A DNA stretch of 64,000 bases from Mycobacterium sp. E1214 (GCF_001666755.1 NZ_LZJC01000150.1:1-64000); one strand, 5' to 3'. Positions 50,113 to 59,552 are shown, counted from the first letter of the stretch. Numbers and translations: made by a program. Notes: generated from the sequence alone by a model not told the origin.

Positions 50113-51243
50113 TCACCAAGGCAGCTTGGCGCGCCCGGTCTTGGCCGGCGCCCCCACCCGCTCGCGCGCAGTGTCGGCGAGGTAACTACCCCGTTGGCGG
50201 GCCGTCTCGGCCAGTTCCTCACCGCGGTCACGCGCCTGTTCGGCCAGCTTTTCGCTGCGCTTGCGCGCCTGCTCGGCGAGCTTTTCGCTGCGCTTGCGCG
50301 CCTGCTCGGTGAGCTTTTCGCTGCGCTTGCGCGCCTTCTTGGCCAACTTCTCGCTGCGCTTGCGCGCCTTCTTCGCCAACGGCGCGGCCCAGTCGGCCGC
50401 CTCGTCGGCCAGCTCCTCGCTGCGCTGCCGCGCCTTCTTGGCCAGGTACGCGGCTTGGTCGGCGGCGTCGTCGGCCCACTCCTCGCCACGCTTGCGGGCC
50501 TTTTTGGCCAGCGGCTTACCGCGTTCCGCGGCGGTGCTGGCGAAGTCGCGGCCACGCTCGAGCGCGGCCTCGGCGTAGGGGGCGCTGCGCTCCGCGGCGG
50601 TGTTGGCGAGCCCCCGCCCGCGTTCCAGCGCGGCCTCGGCGTACGGCGCGCCGCGTTCCGCGGCGGTGGCGGCCAGCTCGCGGCCCCGCTCGGCGCCGAT
50701 CTGCAGCCCGTGCACGATCTTCTCGCCGAGCTCGGACAAGTCGGGATCGAACGAGTCATCGGATCCCGGCAGCGCCGACGACACCCGCTCCGAGAGCCGC
50801 TCGGCGGCCTGACGGCCGCGCCACCCGAGCGAGGGCTTACCCGCCGTGTCCGCCGACGCGATCAACAGGCCGCCGAGCAGGCTCAGATCGGTGAGGAACT
50901 GCTGACGCTTGTGCGCCTTCGCCTGGGGGTCGATCTCGTTCCAGAACGAGTGCGCGCCGAGGTTGGCCGGAAGCACGGTGACGGCCAACGCGGCCGACGC
51001 GACGCGGGGCAGCTTGCCGGTGGCGAGCAGCAGGCCGCCGCCGATCTGCACCGCCGCGTTGATCTGCGCGAAGGTTTCGGGGTCGCTGGGGATGCTGCTG
51101 CTCACCGAATCGGGCAACGCCTGCAAACCGTCCACCGCCGGCGCGGCCGCGGCCGCCGCCGTCTTCGGGTTGAGCAGTGAGTTGATGCCTTGGCCGATGA
51201 ATGCTGCTGATAACAGGGGTCGCGCGATTCTCCGGATCACCAT
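50113..51243 (-). CDS. DoxX-family membrane protein with a long repetitive helical tail
   Basis: 376 residues from ATG 51243. Residues 1-150 are the DoxX domain with about four membrane spans (RPLLSAAFIGQGINSLLNP, INAAVQIGGGLLLATGKL, VASAALAVTVLPANLGAHSFW, LTDLSLLGGLLIASADT). From residue 195 to the end it is a charged, alanine-rich helix of 11- to 22-residue repeats: first AERGAPYAEAALERGR types, then four exact-length 11-residue copies of ARKRSEKLAEQ encoded by 33-base tandem units. Such 11-mers make long amphipathic helices that lie on membranes or other surfaces. DoxX proteins in mycobacteria take part in membrane redox complexes; this tail is unusual. Converges on the zeta-like gene with a 1-base gap. 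Confidence 0.82.
   Translation of the reverse strand: MVIRRIARPLLSAAFIGQGINSLLNPKTAAAAAAPAVDGLQALPDSVSSSIPSDPETFAQINAAVQIGGGLLLATGKLPRVASAALAVTVLPANLGAHSFWNEIDPQAKAHKRQQFLTDLSLLGGLLIASADTAGKPSLGWRGRQAAERLSERVSSALPGSDDSFDPDLSELGEKIVHGLQIGAERGRELAATAAERGAPYAEAALERGRGLANTAAERSAPYAEAALERGRDFASTAAERGKPLAKKARKRGEEWADDAADQAAYLAKKARQRSEELADEAADWAAPLAKKARKRSEKLAKKARKRSEKLTEQARKRSEKLAEQARKRSEKLAEQARDRGEELAETARQRGSYLADTARERVGAPAKTGRAKLPW
50231..50362 (-). repeat. Four tandem 33-base units in the DoxX-protein tail
   Basis: Units at 50231-50263, 50264-50296, 50297-50329 and 50330-50362 each encode an 11-residue ARKRSEKLAEQ-like repeat (minus strand). The unit length keeps the reading frame, so copy number may vary between strains. 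Confidence 0.88.
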
Positions 51244-51352
51244 GGCGGCTGTATTACCCGACTGTCTGACGAGCAAACCGCCCCGGCCATATGCGCAGCT
51301 TAACCGCTGTATCGAACGCAATCGGGCGGTCCGGACCGGATAGGGTGGAGCC

Positions 51353-51913
51353 GTGCGAGCGTTGATCATCGTCGACGTGCAAAACGATTTCTGCGAGGGC
51401 GGCTCGGTGCCCGTGCCAGGGGGAGCCGCCGTGGCTCCCGCGATCAACACCCACCTGGCCGCGGCGCCGGGATACAGGTGTGTAGTGGCCACCCAGGACT
51501 TCCACGTCGATCCGGGAGATCACTTCTCGGATCGACCGGATTTTTCGTCGTCGTGGCCGCCGCATTGCATCGCCGGGACGCCCGGTGCGGACTTTCGGCC
51601 CGACCTCGACACCGCGCGGATCGACGCGGTGTTCCGCAAAGGCGCCTACGGTGCGGCCTACAGCGGATTCGAGGGTGCCGACGAGCGTGGCACGCCGCTG
51701 CTGGACTGGCTGCGCCGACGCGGCATCGACGAGGTCGACGTCGCGGGCATCGCCACCGACCATTGTGTGCGCCGCACCGCCCAGGACGCGGCACGGGCCG
51801 GCCTGCGCACGCGGGTGTTGGTGGACCTGACCGCCGCCGTGGCGGCGGCGTCGGCGGCCGAGGCGCTGGCAATGATGCATGCCGAAGGCATCGAGCTGGT
51901 AGGGAGAATGTGA
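51353..51913 (+). CDS. pncA: Nicotinamidase/pyrazinamidase PncA
   Basis: 186 residues, GTG start, same length as M. tuberculosis PncA and gap-free against my memory of it. Catalytic Asp8 (IIVDVQNDF), Lys96 (FRKGAY) and Cys138 (TDHCVRR), and metal ligands Asp49, His51, His57 and His71 (DFHVDPGDHF, WPPHC) are all present. It converts nicotinamide to nicotinate for NAD salvage and activates pyrazinamide. His57 is intact (Asp in M. bovis). The final ATGTGATG places the next start one base over the stop, so the NTF2-like gene is translationally coupled. Confidence 0.96.
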   Translation: MRALIIVDVQNDFCEGGSVPVPGGAAVAPAINTHLAAAPGYRCVVATQDFHVDPGDHFSDRPDFSSSWPPHCIAGTPGADFRPDLDTARIDAVFRKGAYGAAYSGFEGADERGTPLLDWLRRRGIDEVDVAGIATDHCVRRTAQDAARAGLRTRVLVDLTAAVAAASAAEALAMMHAEGIELVGRM

Positions 51914-52713
51914 TGCCGACAGCGTCCGACCGCGAACAACTGCTCGCCGCAGTGGAGCGCTCCCCGCAGGCGGCGGCCGCGCACGATCGGGCCGGGTGGG
52001 TGTCGCTGTTCACCGCCGACGGTCGCATCGAGGATCCGGTCGGTTCGCGCCCGCATGTCGGGCACCAACAGATCGGCCGCTTCTACGACACCTTCATCGG
52101 TCCCCGGGACATCACCTTCCATCGGGACCTCGACATCGTCTTCGGGGCCGTGGTGCTGCGTGACCTCGAGCTGGAAGTGGCGATGGGCCGGGGCGTCACG
52201 ATGTACATCCCCGCGTTCCTGCGCTACGACCTGCGAGAAGAGCAGGGCCAGTGGCACATTGGCGAACTGCGGGCCTACTGGGAGCTGCCGGCGATGATGG
52301 CGCAATTCCTGCGCAGCGGGACGCGCGCGGCGGCGCCCGCGCTGCGCCTGTCCGCGACGTTGTGGGCTAACCAGGGACCGCGCGGCACCGCTGGTTTCCT
52401 GGCGGGGTTCCGGCGGGCGGGCTCGCGGCACAAGGCGCTGGTCCGGGCTTTTCTGGGCGCCGCGGCCCGCGGCGACACGGCCGCCGCGGCGCGCGCGTTG
52501 TCGCCCTCCGCCGCAATCACTTTGGGGGATCGCGAACCCCTTGACCTCCCCGAACTGACCACGCAATTGGACAACGCCAGTCCGACCAAGATCAACAGCG
52601 CCGGCCCCACCGTCGCCGTCGCGGTCAACTCGAGTCACGGCCGCGGAATCCTGTTCGCCGAGGCGGCATGGCGGGGTAACGCCATCGACCGCATCCGCTA
52701 TTTTCCCGCCTGA
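51913..52713 (+). CDS. Tandem NTF2/SnoaL-like protein
   Basis: 266 residues. The first half (DREQLLAAVERSPQAAAAHD, RAGWVSLFTADGRIEDPVGS, HVGHQQIGRFYDTFIGP) is a SnoaL/ketosteroid-isomerase-like cone fold. The second half (ALVRAFLGAAARGDTAAAARAL, INSAGPTVAVAVNSSHGRG) appears to be a degenerate second copy. No catalytic residue can be assigned. The start overlaps the pncA stop (TGATG). It corresponds to Rv2042c, always next to pncA in mycobacteria as far as I recall; role unknown. Confidence 0.83.
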   Translation: MPTASDREQLLAAVERSPQAAAAHDRAGWVSLFTADGRIEDPVGSRPHVGHQQIGRFYDTFIGPRDITFHRDLDIVFGAVVLRDLELEVAMGRGVTMYIPAFLRYDLREEQGQWHIGELRAYWELPAMMAQFLRSGTRAAAPALRLSATLWANQGPRGTAGFLAGFRRAGSRHKALVRAFLGAAARGDTAAAARALSPSAAITLGDREPLDLPELTTQLDNASPTKINSAGPTVAVAVNSSHGRGILFAEAAWRGNAIDRIRYFPA

Positions 52714-52937
52714 CGTGGTGGCCTCCGGCATTGCGCTGTCGCGCAGCGGCTTTGTGGCGGCGCGTCATCCCCGTCCCGGGTGCGGGTCGGCGCACAATCG
52801 ACACCGTCAGACGCCGCTGTCGCGGCACGCCCTTCGAGATCGGACGCGCGGCCGTGACCTTCGCAACGTCTTGCGGTACCAAGGAGGGCAGACGGCGCCG
52901 GCCGCCCGGACGGCGCCGAAACACCGTCGGGAGTGCA

Positions 52938-54263
52938 ATGCTCGATAAGCCGTTGGGCCGGCGGGATTTGCTGCGCGGCGCCGGGGCGCTCGGTGTCAGC
53001 GCGCTGGCGCCGTGGGCCGCGGGCTGCGCCCCCGACGACGACGCGCTGACCTTTTTCTTCGCGGCCAATCCCGACGAGCGCGACGCCAGGATGCGCGTCG
53101 TCGAGGCTTTCCAGCGCCAGCATCCCGACATCAAGGTTCGGGCGATCCTCTCCGGACCCGGGGTTATGCAACAACTTTCGACCTTCTGCGCGGGTGGCAA
53201 ATGCCCCGACGTGCTGATGACCTGGGAACTGTCGTACGCCGAACTTGCCGCCCGCGGGGTGTTGCTGGACCTCAACACGCTGCTGGCCCGCGACCGGGCG
53301 TTCGCTCAACAACTCAAGGCGGACAGCATCGGGCCGCTCTACGAAACCTTCACGTTCAACGGGGCGCAGTACGCGCTGCCCGAGCAGTGGTCGGGGAACT
53401 ACCTGTTCTACAACAAACGCCTCTTCGCCGAGGCGGGTGTCGCGCCGCCGCCCACGACGTGGGAACGCCCCTGGACGTTCGGCGAATTCCTCGACGCCAC
53501 CCGAGCGCTCACCAAGCGGGACGCCTCGGGGCGCGCCGCCCAATACGGATTCGTGAACACCTGGGGCTCGTACTACTCCGCCGGGCTGTTCGCCATCAAC
53601 AACGGTGTGCCGTGGTCGACGCCACGCCTGAACCCGACGCACTTCAACTTCGACAACGACGCGTTCATCGAGGCGGTGCAGTTCTACGCCGATCTGGCGA
53701 ACCGGTACCGAGTGGCCCCCAACGCCTCCGAAACCCAGTCGATGTCCACGCCCAACCTGTTCGCGTTCGGCCGGGCCGCGATCGCGCTGGGCGGTCACTG
53801 GCGTTACCAGACCTACATCCGGGCCGAGGGGCTGGACTTCGACGTTGCCCCGCTGCCGGTGGGGCCGGCCCTGCCGGCCGGGCACGCCGCGTGTTCGGAC
53901 ATCGGCGCGACCGGCTTGGCCATCGCGTCGAGCAGCCGGCACATCGAACAAGCCTGGGAATTCGTCAAGTTCGCGACCGGTCCGGTCGGGCAGGAGTTGA
54001 TCGGTGAGACCTGCCTGTTCGTGCCAGTGTTGCGGTCCGCCCTGAACTCGGCGGGGTTCGCCAAGGCCCACCAACGGGTGGGTAACCTCAGCGTGCTCAC
54101 CCAGGGACCGGCCGTCTCGCAGGGCCTGCCCATCACCCCGGCCTGGGAGAAGGTCAACGCCCTGATGGACCGCAACTTCGGGCCGGTGTTGCGGGGCAGC
54201 CGGCCCGCGTCGTCGCTGGCCGCACTGCCCGGCCCCATCGACGAGGTGTTGCGCAGCCCATGA
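52938..54263 (+). CDS. Sugar ABC transporter substrate-binding lipoprotein
   Basis: 441 residues from ATG 52938. The signal has a twin-arginine-like GRRDLLRGAGALGVSALAPW and a lipobox ending AAGC near residue 31, so it is lipid-anchored outside. The mature part is an extracellular solute-binding family 1 fold: LTFFFAANPDERDARMRVVE, FQRQHPDIKVRAIL, YALPEQWSGNYLFYNKRLF, AFGRAAIALGGHWR, WEFVKFATGPVGQ. The sugar is unknown. First of four genes (binding protein, two permeases, ATPase) with overlapping ends, corresponding to Rv2041c-Rv2038c. Its stop overlaps the next start (ATGA). The 224-base gap before it probably carries the promoter, but I see no clear box. Confidence 0.9.
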   Translation: MLDKPLGRRDLLRGAGALGVSALAPWAAGCAPDDDALTFFFAANPDERDARMRVVEAFQRQHPDIKVRAILSGPGVMQQLSTFCAGGKCPDVLMTWELSYAELAARGVLLDLNTLLARDRAFAQQLKADSIGPLYETFTFNGAQYALPEQWSGNYLFYNKRLFAEAGVAPPPTTWERPWTFGEFLDATRALTKRDASGRAAQYGFVNTWGSYYSAGLFAINNGVPWSTPRLNPTHFNFDNDAFIEAVQFYADLANRYRVAPNASETQSMSTPNLFAFGRAAIALGGHWRYQTYIRAEGLDFDVAPLPVGPALPAGHAACSDIGATGLAIASSSRHIEQAWEFVKFATGPVGQELIGETCLFVPVLRSALNSAGFAKAHQRVGNLSVLTQGPAVSQGLPITPAWEKVNALMDRNFGPVLRGSRPASSLAALPGPIDEVLRSP

Positions 54264-55222
54264 GTGTGGTCAACGCGGTCGACCCGGCCCACGACGCGGC
54301 GCACCCCCAGCGCCGCAACGACTCCGTCGCCGCCCGGCGCCGCGCACGGGCGGGACGGATGTTCGTCGCGCCCAACCTGTTCGCGGTGGCCGTGTTCATG
54401 GTGTTTCCCCTCGGCTTCTCGCTGTACATGAGCGTGCAGAACTGGGACGTGTTCCGGCCCCCGAAGTTCGTGGGCTTGAAGAACTTCCATGACCTGTTCA
54501 CCTCCGACCCGTTGTTCCTGATCGCCATCCGCAACACGGTGATCTTCACCGTGGGCACCGTGGTTCCCACGGTCGCGATCAGCCTGGTCGTCGCCGCCGT
54601 GCTGAACCAAAAGGTCAGGGGCATGGGGTTCTTCCGCACCATCGTCTTTCTGCCGCTGGCCATCTCGTCGGTCGTGATGGCGGTGGTGTGGCAATTCGTG
54701 TTCAACACCGACAACGGGCTGCTCAACATCATGCTCGGCTGGGTGGGCATCGGGCCGATCCCCTGGTTGGTCGAACCCCGGTGGGCCATGGCGTCGCTGT
54801 GCCTGGTCAGCATCTGGCGGAGCGTGCCGTTCACCACCGTCATCTTGCTGGCCGCCATGCAGGGCGTCCCGGAGACCGTGTACGAGGCGGCCAAGATCGA
54901 CGGGGCCGGCGAAATACGCCAATTCGTCTCCATCACCATGCCGCTCATCCGCGGGTCGATCTCGTTCGTCGTCGTCATCTCGATCATCCACGCATTCCAG
55001 GCCTTCGACCTGGTGTACGTCCTCACCGGTCCCAGCGGCGGGCCGGAATCAGGCACCTACGTCCTCGGAATCATGTTGTTCCAGCACGCCTTCGGGTTCC
55101 TAGAATTCGGCTACGCTTCGGCCCTGGCATGGGTGATGTTCGCCGTGCTGCTGGTCCTCACCGTGCTGCAGTTGCGCCTGAGCCACCGACGATCCTGGGA
55201 GAACTCGCGTGGGCTCACCTAG
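54260..55222 (+). CDS. Sugar ABC transporter permease (MalF/UgpA type)
   Basis: 320 residues, ATG overlapping the previous stop. A basic 35-residue cytoplasmic leader (AARRRARAGRMFVAPNLF) precedes six membrane spans. The EAA loop is VYEAAKIDGAGEIRQFVSITMPLI (residues about 210-235), with glycine in the usual place. It forms half of the membrane channel for the binding protein upstream. It ends 14 bases inside the next permease gene. Matches Rv2040c in place and length. Confidence 0.92.
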   Translation: MSVVNAVDPAHDAAHPQRRNDSVAARRRARAGRMFVAPNLFAVAVFMVFPLGFSLYMSVQNWDVFRPPKFVGLKNFHDLFTSDPLFLIAIRNTVIFTVGTVVPTVAISLVVAAVLNQKVRGMGFFRTIVFLPLAISSVVMAVVWQFVFNTDNGLLNIMLGWVGIGPIPWLVEPRWAMASLCLVSIWRSVPFTTVILLAAMQGVPETVYEAAKIDGAGEIRQFVSITMPLIRGSISFVVVISIIHAFQAFDLVYVLTGPSGGPESGTYVLGIMLFQHAFGFLEFGYASALAWVMFAVLLVLTVLQLRLSHRRSWENSRGLT

Positions 55223-56072
55223 GAGCGCGCAAGCCCAGCGGCGGGGCCTCGTTTCGCGCGCGGTCGTCCGCGCCGGCGTCGTCTACGCCTCGTTGACCGT
55301 CATCGCCTGGTGCGCGCTGTTTCCTATCGCCTGGGCGGTGTCGGGTTCGCTCAAGACCGAGGGCGAGATCAGCGAACCCAAACTGCTGCCGGCGCATCCC
55401 CGGTGGTCGAACTACTCCGAGGTATTCGCGCTGATGCCGTTCGGCCGAATGTTCTTCAACACCGTCGTCTACGCCGGCTGCGTCACCGCGGGGCACGTGT
55501 TCTTCTGCTCGTTGGCGGGATATGCCTTCGCGCGCCTGGACTTCCGGGGCCGCGACGTGTTGTTCGTCTTATACCTGGCCACGTTGATGGTGCCGCTGAC
55601 CGTCACGGTGATCCCGCAGTTTCTGGTGATGCGGACCCTGGGGTGGGTGGACACGCCGTGGGCGATGATCGCGCCCGGATTCTTCGGCAGCGCGTTCGGC
55701 ACCTACCTGATGCGGCAATTCTTCCGCACGCTACCAACGGATCTGGAGGAGGCGGCGATTCTCGACGGCTGTTCGCCGTGGCAAGTGTACTGGCGGATCC
55801 TGCTGCCGCACGCCCGCCCGGCGGTGATGGTGCTGGCGGTGCTCACCTGGGTCAACGTCTGGAATGACTTCCTGTGGCCGCTGCTGATGATTCAGCGCAA
55901 CAGCCTGGCGACGCTGACCCTCGGGCTGGTCCGGATGCGGGGCGAGTACGTTGCCCGGTGGCCGGTGCTGATGGCAACCTCGATGCTGATCATGCTGCCC
56001 TTGGTGCTCGTCTACGCGGTCGCGCAACGCTCGTTCGTGCGCGGCATCGCCGTGACCGGGTTGAACGGGTAA
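55209..56072 (+). CDS. Sugar ABC transporter permease (MalG/UgpE type)
   Basis: 287 residues, GTG start overlapping the previous gene by 14 bases. Six membrane spans, with the EAA motif [20 protein letters not shown] and the MalG-type start ([21 protein letters not shown]). It is the second half of the channel. The ATPase follows two bases after its stop. Corresponds to Rv2039c. Confidence 0.92.
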   Translation: MGSPRSAQAQRRGLVSRAVVRAGVVYASLTVIAWCALFPIAWAVSGSLKTEGEISEPKLLPAHPRWSNYSEVFALMPFGRMFFNTVVYAGCVTAGHVFFCSLAGYAFARLDFRGRDVLFVLYLATLMVPLTVTVIPQFLVMRTLGWVDTPWAMIAPGFFGSAFGTYLMRQFFRTLPTDLEEAAILDGCSPWQVYWRILLPHARPAVMVLAVLTWVNVWNDFLWPLLMIQRNSLATLTLGLVRMRGEYVARWPVLMATSMLIMLPLVLVYAVAQRSFVRGIAVTGLNG

Positions 56073-56074
56073 TC

Positions 56075-57154
56075 GTGGCGTCGGTGACTTTCGACCAGGC
56101 GACGCGGCGCTACCACGGCGCGGAGCGCCCGGCGCTGGACAACCTCAACCTCGTCGTCGCCGACGGGGAATTCGTCGTGCTGGTCGGGCCGTCCGGCTGC
56201 GGCAAGACCACCTCGCTGCGGATGGTGGCGGGGCTGGAGACCGTCGACTCCGGCAGCATCCGGATCGGCGACCGCGACGTCACCCACGTCGACCCGAAGG
56301 CGCGTGACGTCGCGATGGTGTTCCAGAACTATGCGCTGTATCCCCACATGACGGTCGCGCAGAACATGGGCTTCGCGATGAAGATCGCCAAGACGCCGAA
56401 GGCCGAAATCGCCGAACGGGTGTTGGCCGCCGCCAGGCTGCTCGACCTGGAGCCTTATCTCGAGCGCAAACCGAAGGATCTGTCCGGGGGGCAGCGCCAG
56501 CGGGTGGCCATGGGCCGCGCGATCGTGCGCCGCCCGCAGGTGTTCCTGATGGACGAGCCGCTGTCCAACCTGGATGCCAAGCTGCGGGTGCAAACGCGCA
56601 ATCAGATCGCGGCGCTGCAGCGCAGGCTGGGGACCACCACGGTCTATGTCACCCACGATCAAGTCGAGGCCATGACCATGGGCGACCGGGTCGCGGTGCT
56701 GCGCGACGGTCTGCTGCAGCAGTTCGCTCCGCCCCGGGAGCTCTACCGAAATCCGTGCAACGTTTTCGTCGCGGGGTTCATCGGATCCCCGGCGATGAAC
56801 TTGTTCACCCTGCCCGTGGTGGATTCGGCGGTGGCGCTGGGGGATTGGCTGATCCCGCTGTCGCGCGACATCGTCTCGTCAACGGCGGCCGCGGGCGAGG
56901 TGGTCGTGGGGGTCCGGCCCGAGCACTTCGAGCTGGGTACCCTGGGCGTCGAAATGGAAGTCGACGTGGTGGAAGAACTGGGGGCCGACGCCTACCTTTA
57001 CGGGCGAATCACCGGTTCGGGCAAGGTGATCGACCGGCCGATCGTCGCCCGGGCGGACGGGCGCCATCCGCCGGAGAAAGGCAGTCGCGTGCGCCTGCAT
57101 CCCGAACCCGGGCACCTGCACTTCTTCGGCGTGGACGGACAGCGACTGTGTTAG
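56075..57154 (+). CDS. Sugar ABC transporter ATPase (MalK/UgpC type)
   Basis: 359 residues from GTG 56075. Walker [18 protein letters not shown]-loop [13 protein letters not shown], signature [16 protein letters not shown], Walker [17 protein letters not shown] and H-loop [12 protein letters not shown] are all intact. The C-terminal 120 residues are the TOBE/OB regulatory region ([12 protein letters not shown]) usual in sugar importers. Corresponds to Rv2038c. It completes the importer; a patatin gene follows after 31 bases. Confidence 0.94.
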   Translation: MASVTFDQATRRYHGAERPALDNLNLVVADGEFVVLVGPSGCGKTTSLRMVAGLETVDSGSIRIGDRDVTHVDPKARDVAMVFQNYALYPHMTVAQNMGFAMKIAKTPKAEIAERVLAAARLLDLEPYLERKPKDLSGGQRQRVAMGRAIVRRPQVFLMDEPLSNLDAKLRVQTRNQIAALQRRLGTTTVYVTHDQVEAMTMGDRVAVLRDGLLQQFAPPRELYRNPCNVFVAGFIGSPAMNLFTLPVVDSAVALGDWLIPLSRDIVSSTAAAGEVVVGVRPEHFELGTLGVEMEVDVVEELGADAYLYGRITGSGKVIDRPIVARADGRHPPEKGSRVRLHPEPGHLHFFGVDGQRLC

Positions 57155-57185
57155 GGGCTCCACGGACACCCGCGGGTCGGCGGCC

Positions 57186-58133
57186 GTGAGCACGCCGGCC
57201 CGCGCCGACCTGGTGTGCGAGGGCGGTGGCGTCCGCGGCATCGGTCTCGTCGGCGCCGTCGATGCGCTGTCCGAGGGCGGTTACAGCTTCCCGCGGGCCG
57301 CGGGCACCAGCGCGGGAGCTATCGTTGCCGCCTTGGTCGCGGCGCTGCAGGTCGCCGGCGAGCCGCTGAGCCGGCTGGCCGAGGTGATGCGCAGCATCGA
57401 TTACCGAAAGTTTCTGGACCGCAGCCTCATCGGTCGGCTTCCGCTCGTCGGCGGGGGACTGTCGCTGCTGCTGGCCGACGGCGTGTACCGCGGCGCCTAC
57501 ATCGAACGACTCCTGGCCGGGCTCCTCGACGACCTCGGCGTGCGCACCTTCGGCGACCTGCGCACCGGTGAGGAAACCGACCAGTACGCGTGGTCGTTGG
57601 TGGTGACGGCCAGCGATCTGTCCCGACGCCGGCTGGTGCGCATCCCGTGGGACCTGGGCGCGTACGGTATCGACCCCGACGATTTTCCCGTGGCCCGCGC
57701 CGTGCACGCGTCGGCGGCGATCCCGTATGTGTTCCAACCGGTTCGGGTCCGCGGCGCGACCTGGGTCGACGGCGGCCTGTTGTCCGGTTTCCCCGTGCAA
57801 CTGTTCGACCGGCCGGGTCCGCGCTGGCCGACCTTCGGTATCCGGTTGTCCGCGCGTCCGGGCATCCCGCCCACCCGGGCGGTGCACGGCCCCGTGTCGT
57901 TGGGCATAGCGGCGATCGAAACGCTCGTCAGCGACCAGGACAACGCCTACATCGACGACCCGTGCACCGTCCGACGCACCATCTTCGTGCCCGCCAACGA
58001 CGTGAGCCCCATCGACTTCGACCTCTCGGCCGCCCAGCGCGACGCGCTGTACCAACGCGGATTGCGAGCGGGCCAACAGTTCCTACGAACCTGGGACTAC
58101 CCGGAGTTCCTCAAAGTTTGCGACACGCCGTGA
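57186..58133 (+). CDS. Patatin-like phospholipase
   Basis: 315 residues, GTG start. Oxyanion loop CEGGGVRGIGLVGA, nucleophile motif GTSAGA (serine near residue 42) and the aspartate of TWVDGGLLSGFP form the Ser-Asp dyad of patatins. No signal peptide, so cytoplasmic or membrane-associated lipase activity on phospholipids or other acyl esters. It follows the sugar importer on the same strand and corresponds to Rv2037c. Its relation to the transporter is unknown. Confidence 0.9.
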   Translation: MSTPARADLVCEGGGVRGIGLVGAVDALSEGGYSFPRAAGTSAGAIVAALVAALQVAGEPLSRLAEVMRSIDYRKFLDRSLIGRLPLVGGGLSLLLADGVYRGAYIERLLAGLLDDLGVRTFGDLRTGEETDQYAWSLVVTASDLSRRRLVRIPWDLGAYGIDPDDFPVARAVHASAAIPYVFQPVRVRGATWVDGGLLSGFPVQLFDRPGPRWPTFGIRLSARPGIPPTRAVHGPVSLGIAAIETLVSDQDNAYIDDPCTVRRTIFVPANDVSPIDFDLSAAQRDALYQRGLRAGQQFLRTWDYPEFLKVCDTP

Positions 58134-58148
58134 CGCGGGCGCCGGTGC

Positions 58149-58436
58149 TCAGCCGCCGGCGCAGCGGATCGCGTGGACGCGGCGGGTGACGCGGTCGATA
58201 TCGTCCAGCGACGGCATCTGGTCGGTGATCCGGGTGATCTCCACGCCGATGTCCACCGAACTGATGGGCCACAGCCGGCGCATCATGAGTTTCGTTGCGA
58301 TGGCCGCGATGTCGTCATCGCAAAGGCGGCGGCGCGCCAGCGCCAACAGCGGGATGTACCCGGTGCCCGGCATGCCGCTGGGGTAGCCGGCCCGCACGAA
58401 AGCCACGATGCTCGACACCCAATGCGCCAGGTCCAT
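58149..58436 (-). CDS. DUF3349 family protein
   Basis: 95 residues. The pattern IVAFVRAGYPSGMPGTGYIPLLALARRRLCDDDIAAIATKL-like start and VDIGVEITRITDQMP are those of the small mycobacterial DUF3349 family. These are all-helical, winged-helix-like proteins of unknown role. Converges on the patatin gene with a 15-base gap. Confidence 0.82.
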   Translation of the reverse strand: MDLAHWVSSIVAFVRAGYPSGMPGTGYIPLLALARRRLCDDDIAAIATKLMMRRLWPISSVDIGVEITRITDQMPSLDDIDRVTRRVHAIRCAGG

Positions 58437-58625
58437 GCGTCCACCTCGCTAACTGCCGGCGAAACGGCAGCCTTTCCCTTGGCTAGCAACGTACCATCGG
58501 CGATACCAGCAGCCTGGTAACGCCACACAGTTAAACGCGTTTTTTATGTCGACGTTGCCGACACCGTCAGGAGACGATTCGGCAACGATGGGCGCGCTGC
58601 AACGGGCTTCGGCCGCAACGCTTTC

Positions 58626-58637
58626 TAATATTGACGG
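58626..58637 (+). promoter_or_regulatory. -10 element of a leaderless transcript
   Basis: TAATAT (58626-58631) lies six bases before the GTG start of the DUF3097 gene, so the transcript should begin at the start codon itself. No ribosome binding site is visible. Leaderless mRNAs are common in mycobacteria. Confidence 0.65.
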
Positions 58638-59468
58638 GTGGATCGCTACGGAACAGATGTCCTGGCCGCCGGCCGACCCAAGCCCCGCTCGACCGAGCAC
58701 CCGGCCGACATCGGCTTGGTGGTGGAGGACGCCCAGACGGGATACGTCGGGGCGGTCGTGCGCGTCGAGTACGGGCGCGTCGACCTGGAGGACCGGCGGG
58801 GTCACGTGCGCGGATTCCCTTTGGGTCCTGGGTATTTGCTCGATGGGCGACCCGTCATCCTGACCGCTCCCCGCCGAGCCGCGCCCGCCGCGCAAACCCG
58901 AACGGCCTCGGGGTCGGTCGCCGTGCCCGGCGCGCGGGCTCGGGTCGCCCGTGCCAGCCGGATCTACGTCGAGGGCCGCCACGACGCCGAACTCATCGCC
59001 CAGGTCTGGGGCGAAGACCTGCGCATCGAGGGCGTCGTCGTTGAGCAGCTCGGCGGCGTCGACGACCTGGCGAGCATCGTCGCCGAGTTCGCCCCCGAGC
59101 CCGGTCGCCGGCTCGGCGTGCTCGTCGACCATCTGGTGCCGGGTTCGAAGGAGACGCGGATCGCCGACGCGGTGCGTCGCGGTCCGGGCGGCGCCGACAC
59201 GCTGATCGTGGGGCACCCCTATGTCGACATCTGGCAGGCCGTGAAACCCCAGCGGCTCGGGCTTGCGGCCTGGCCCCAGGTCCCGCGCCAGGTCGAGTGG
59301 AAGCGCGGCGTGTGCCGGACGCTCGGCTTGCCACACACCACGCAGGCCGACATCGCCGCGGCGTGGCGGCGCATCCGCTCCCGGGTGCGCGACTGGAACG
59401 ACCTGGAGCCGGCGCTGATCAGCCGGGTCGAGGAGCTCATCGACTTCGTGACGCAACCGGCGGCCTGA
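58638..59468 (+). CDS. DUF3097 family protein with Toprim-like segment
   Basis: 276 residues from GTG 58638. The N-terminal region (DIGLVVEDAQTGYVGAVVRV, DRRGHVRGFPLGPGYLLDGR) is followed by RIYVEGRHDAELIAQVWGED, a Toprim-like glutamate/aspartate motif, then VLVDHLVPGSKETRIADAV and VGHPYVDIWQAVKPQRLGL. DUF3097 is widespread in actinobacteria and uncharacterised. The Toprim-like start suggests nucleic-acid-related activity, but only by analogy. Probably expressed as a leaderless mRNA. Confidence 0.85.
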   Translation: MDRYGTDVLAAGRPKPRSTEHPADIGLVVEDAQTGYVGAVVRVEYGRVDLEDRRGHVRGFPLGPGYLLDGRPVILTAPRRAAPAAQTRTASGSVAVPGARARVARASRIYVEGRHDAELIAQVWGEDLRIEGVVVEQLGGVDDLASIVAEFAPEPGRRLGVLVDHLVPGSKETRIADAVRRGPGGADTLIVGHPYVDIWQAVKPQRLGLAAWPQVPRQVEWKRGVCRTLGLPHTTQADIAAAWRRIRSRVRDWNDLEPALISRVEELIDFVTQPAA

Positions 59469-59502
59469 CGCCGCCGACCCGCCGGCCCGCGGCGGCGCCG
59501 AG

Positions 59503-59521
59503 TGAGGTTAGGCTAAGTCGA
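59503..59521 (+). promoter_or_regulatory. IdeR-type iron box upstream of efeUOB
   Basis: TGAGGTTAGGCTAAGTCGA matches the mycobacterial IdeR consensus TTAGGTTAGGCTAACCTAA at 14 of 19 positions, including the whole GGTTAGGCTAA core. It lies 31 bases upstream of efeU. Iron-loaded IdeR bound here should repress the uptake operon. Confidence 0.7.
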
Positions 59522-59552
59522 CAGTCTCGATCGTTGGGGCGGAAACGAGCGC

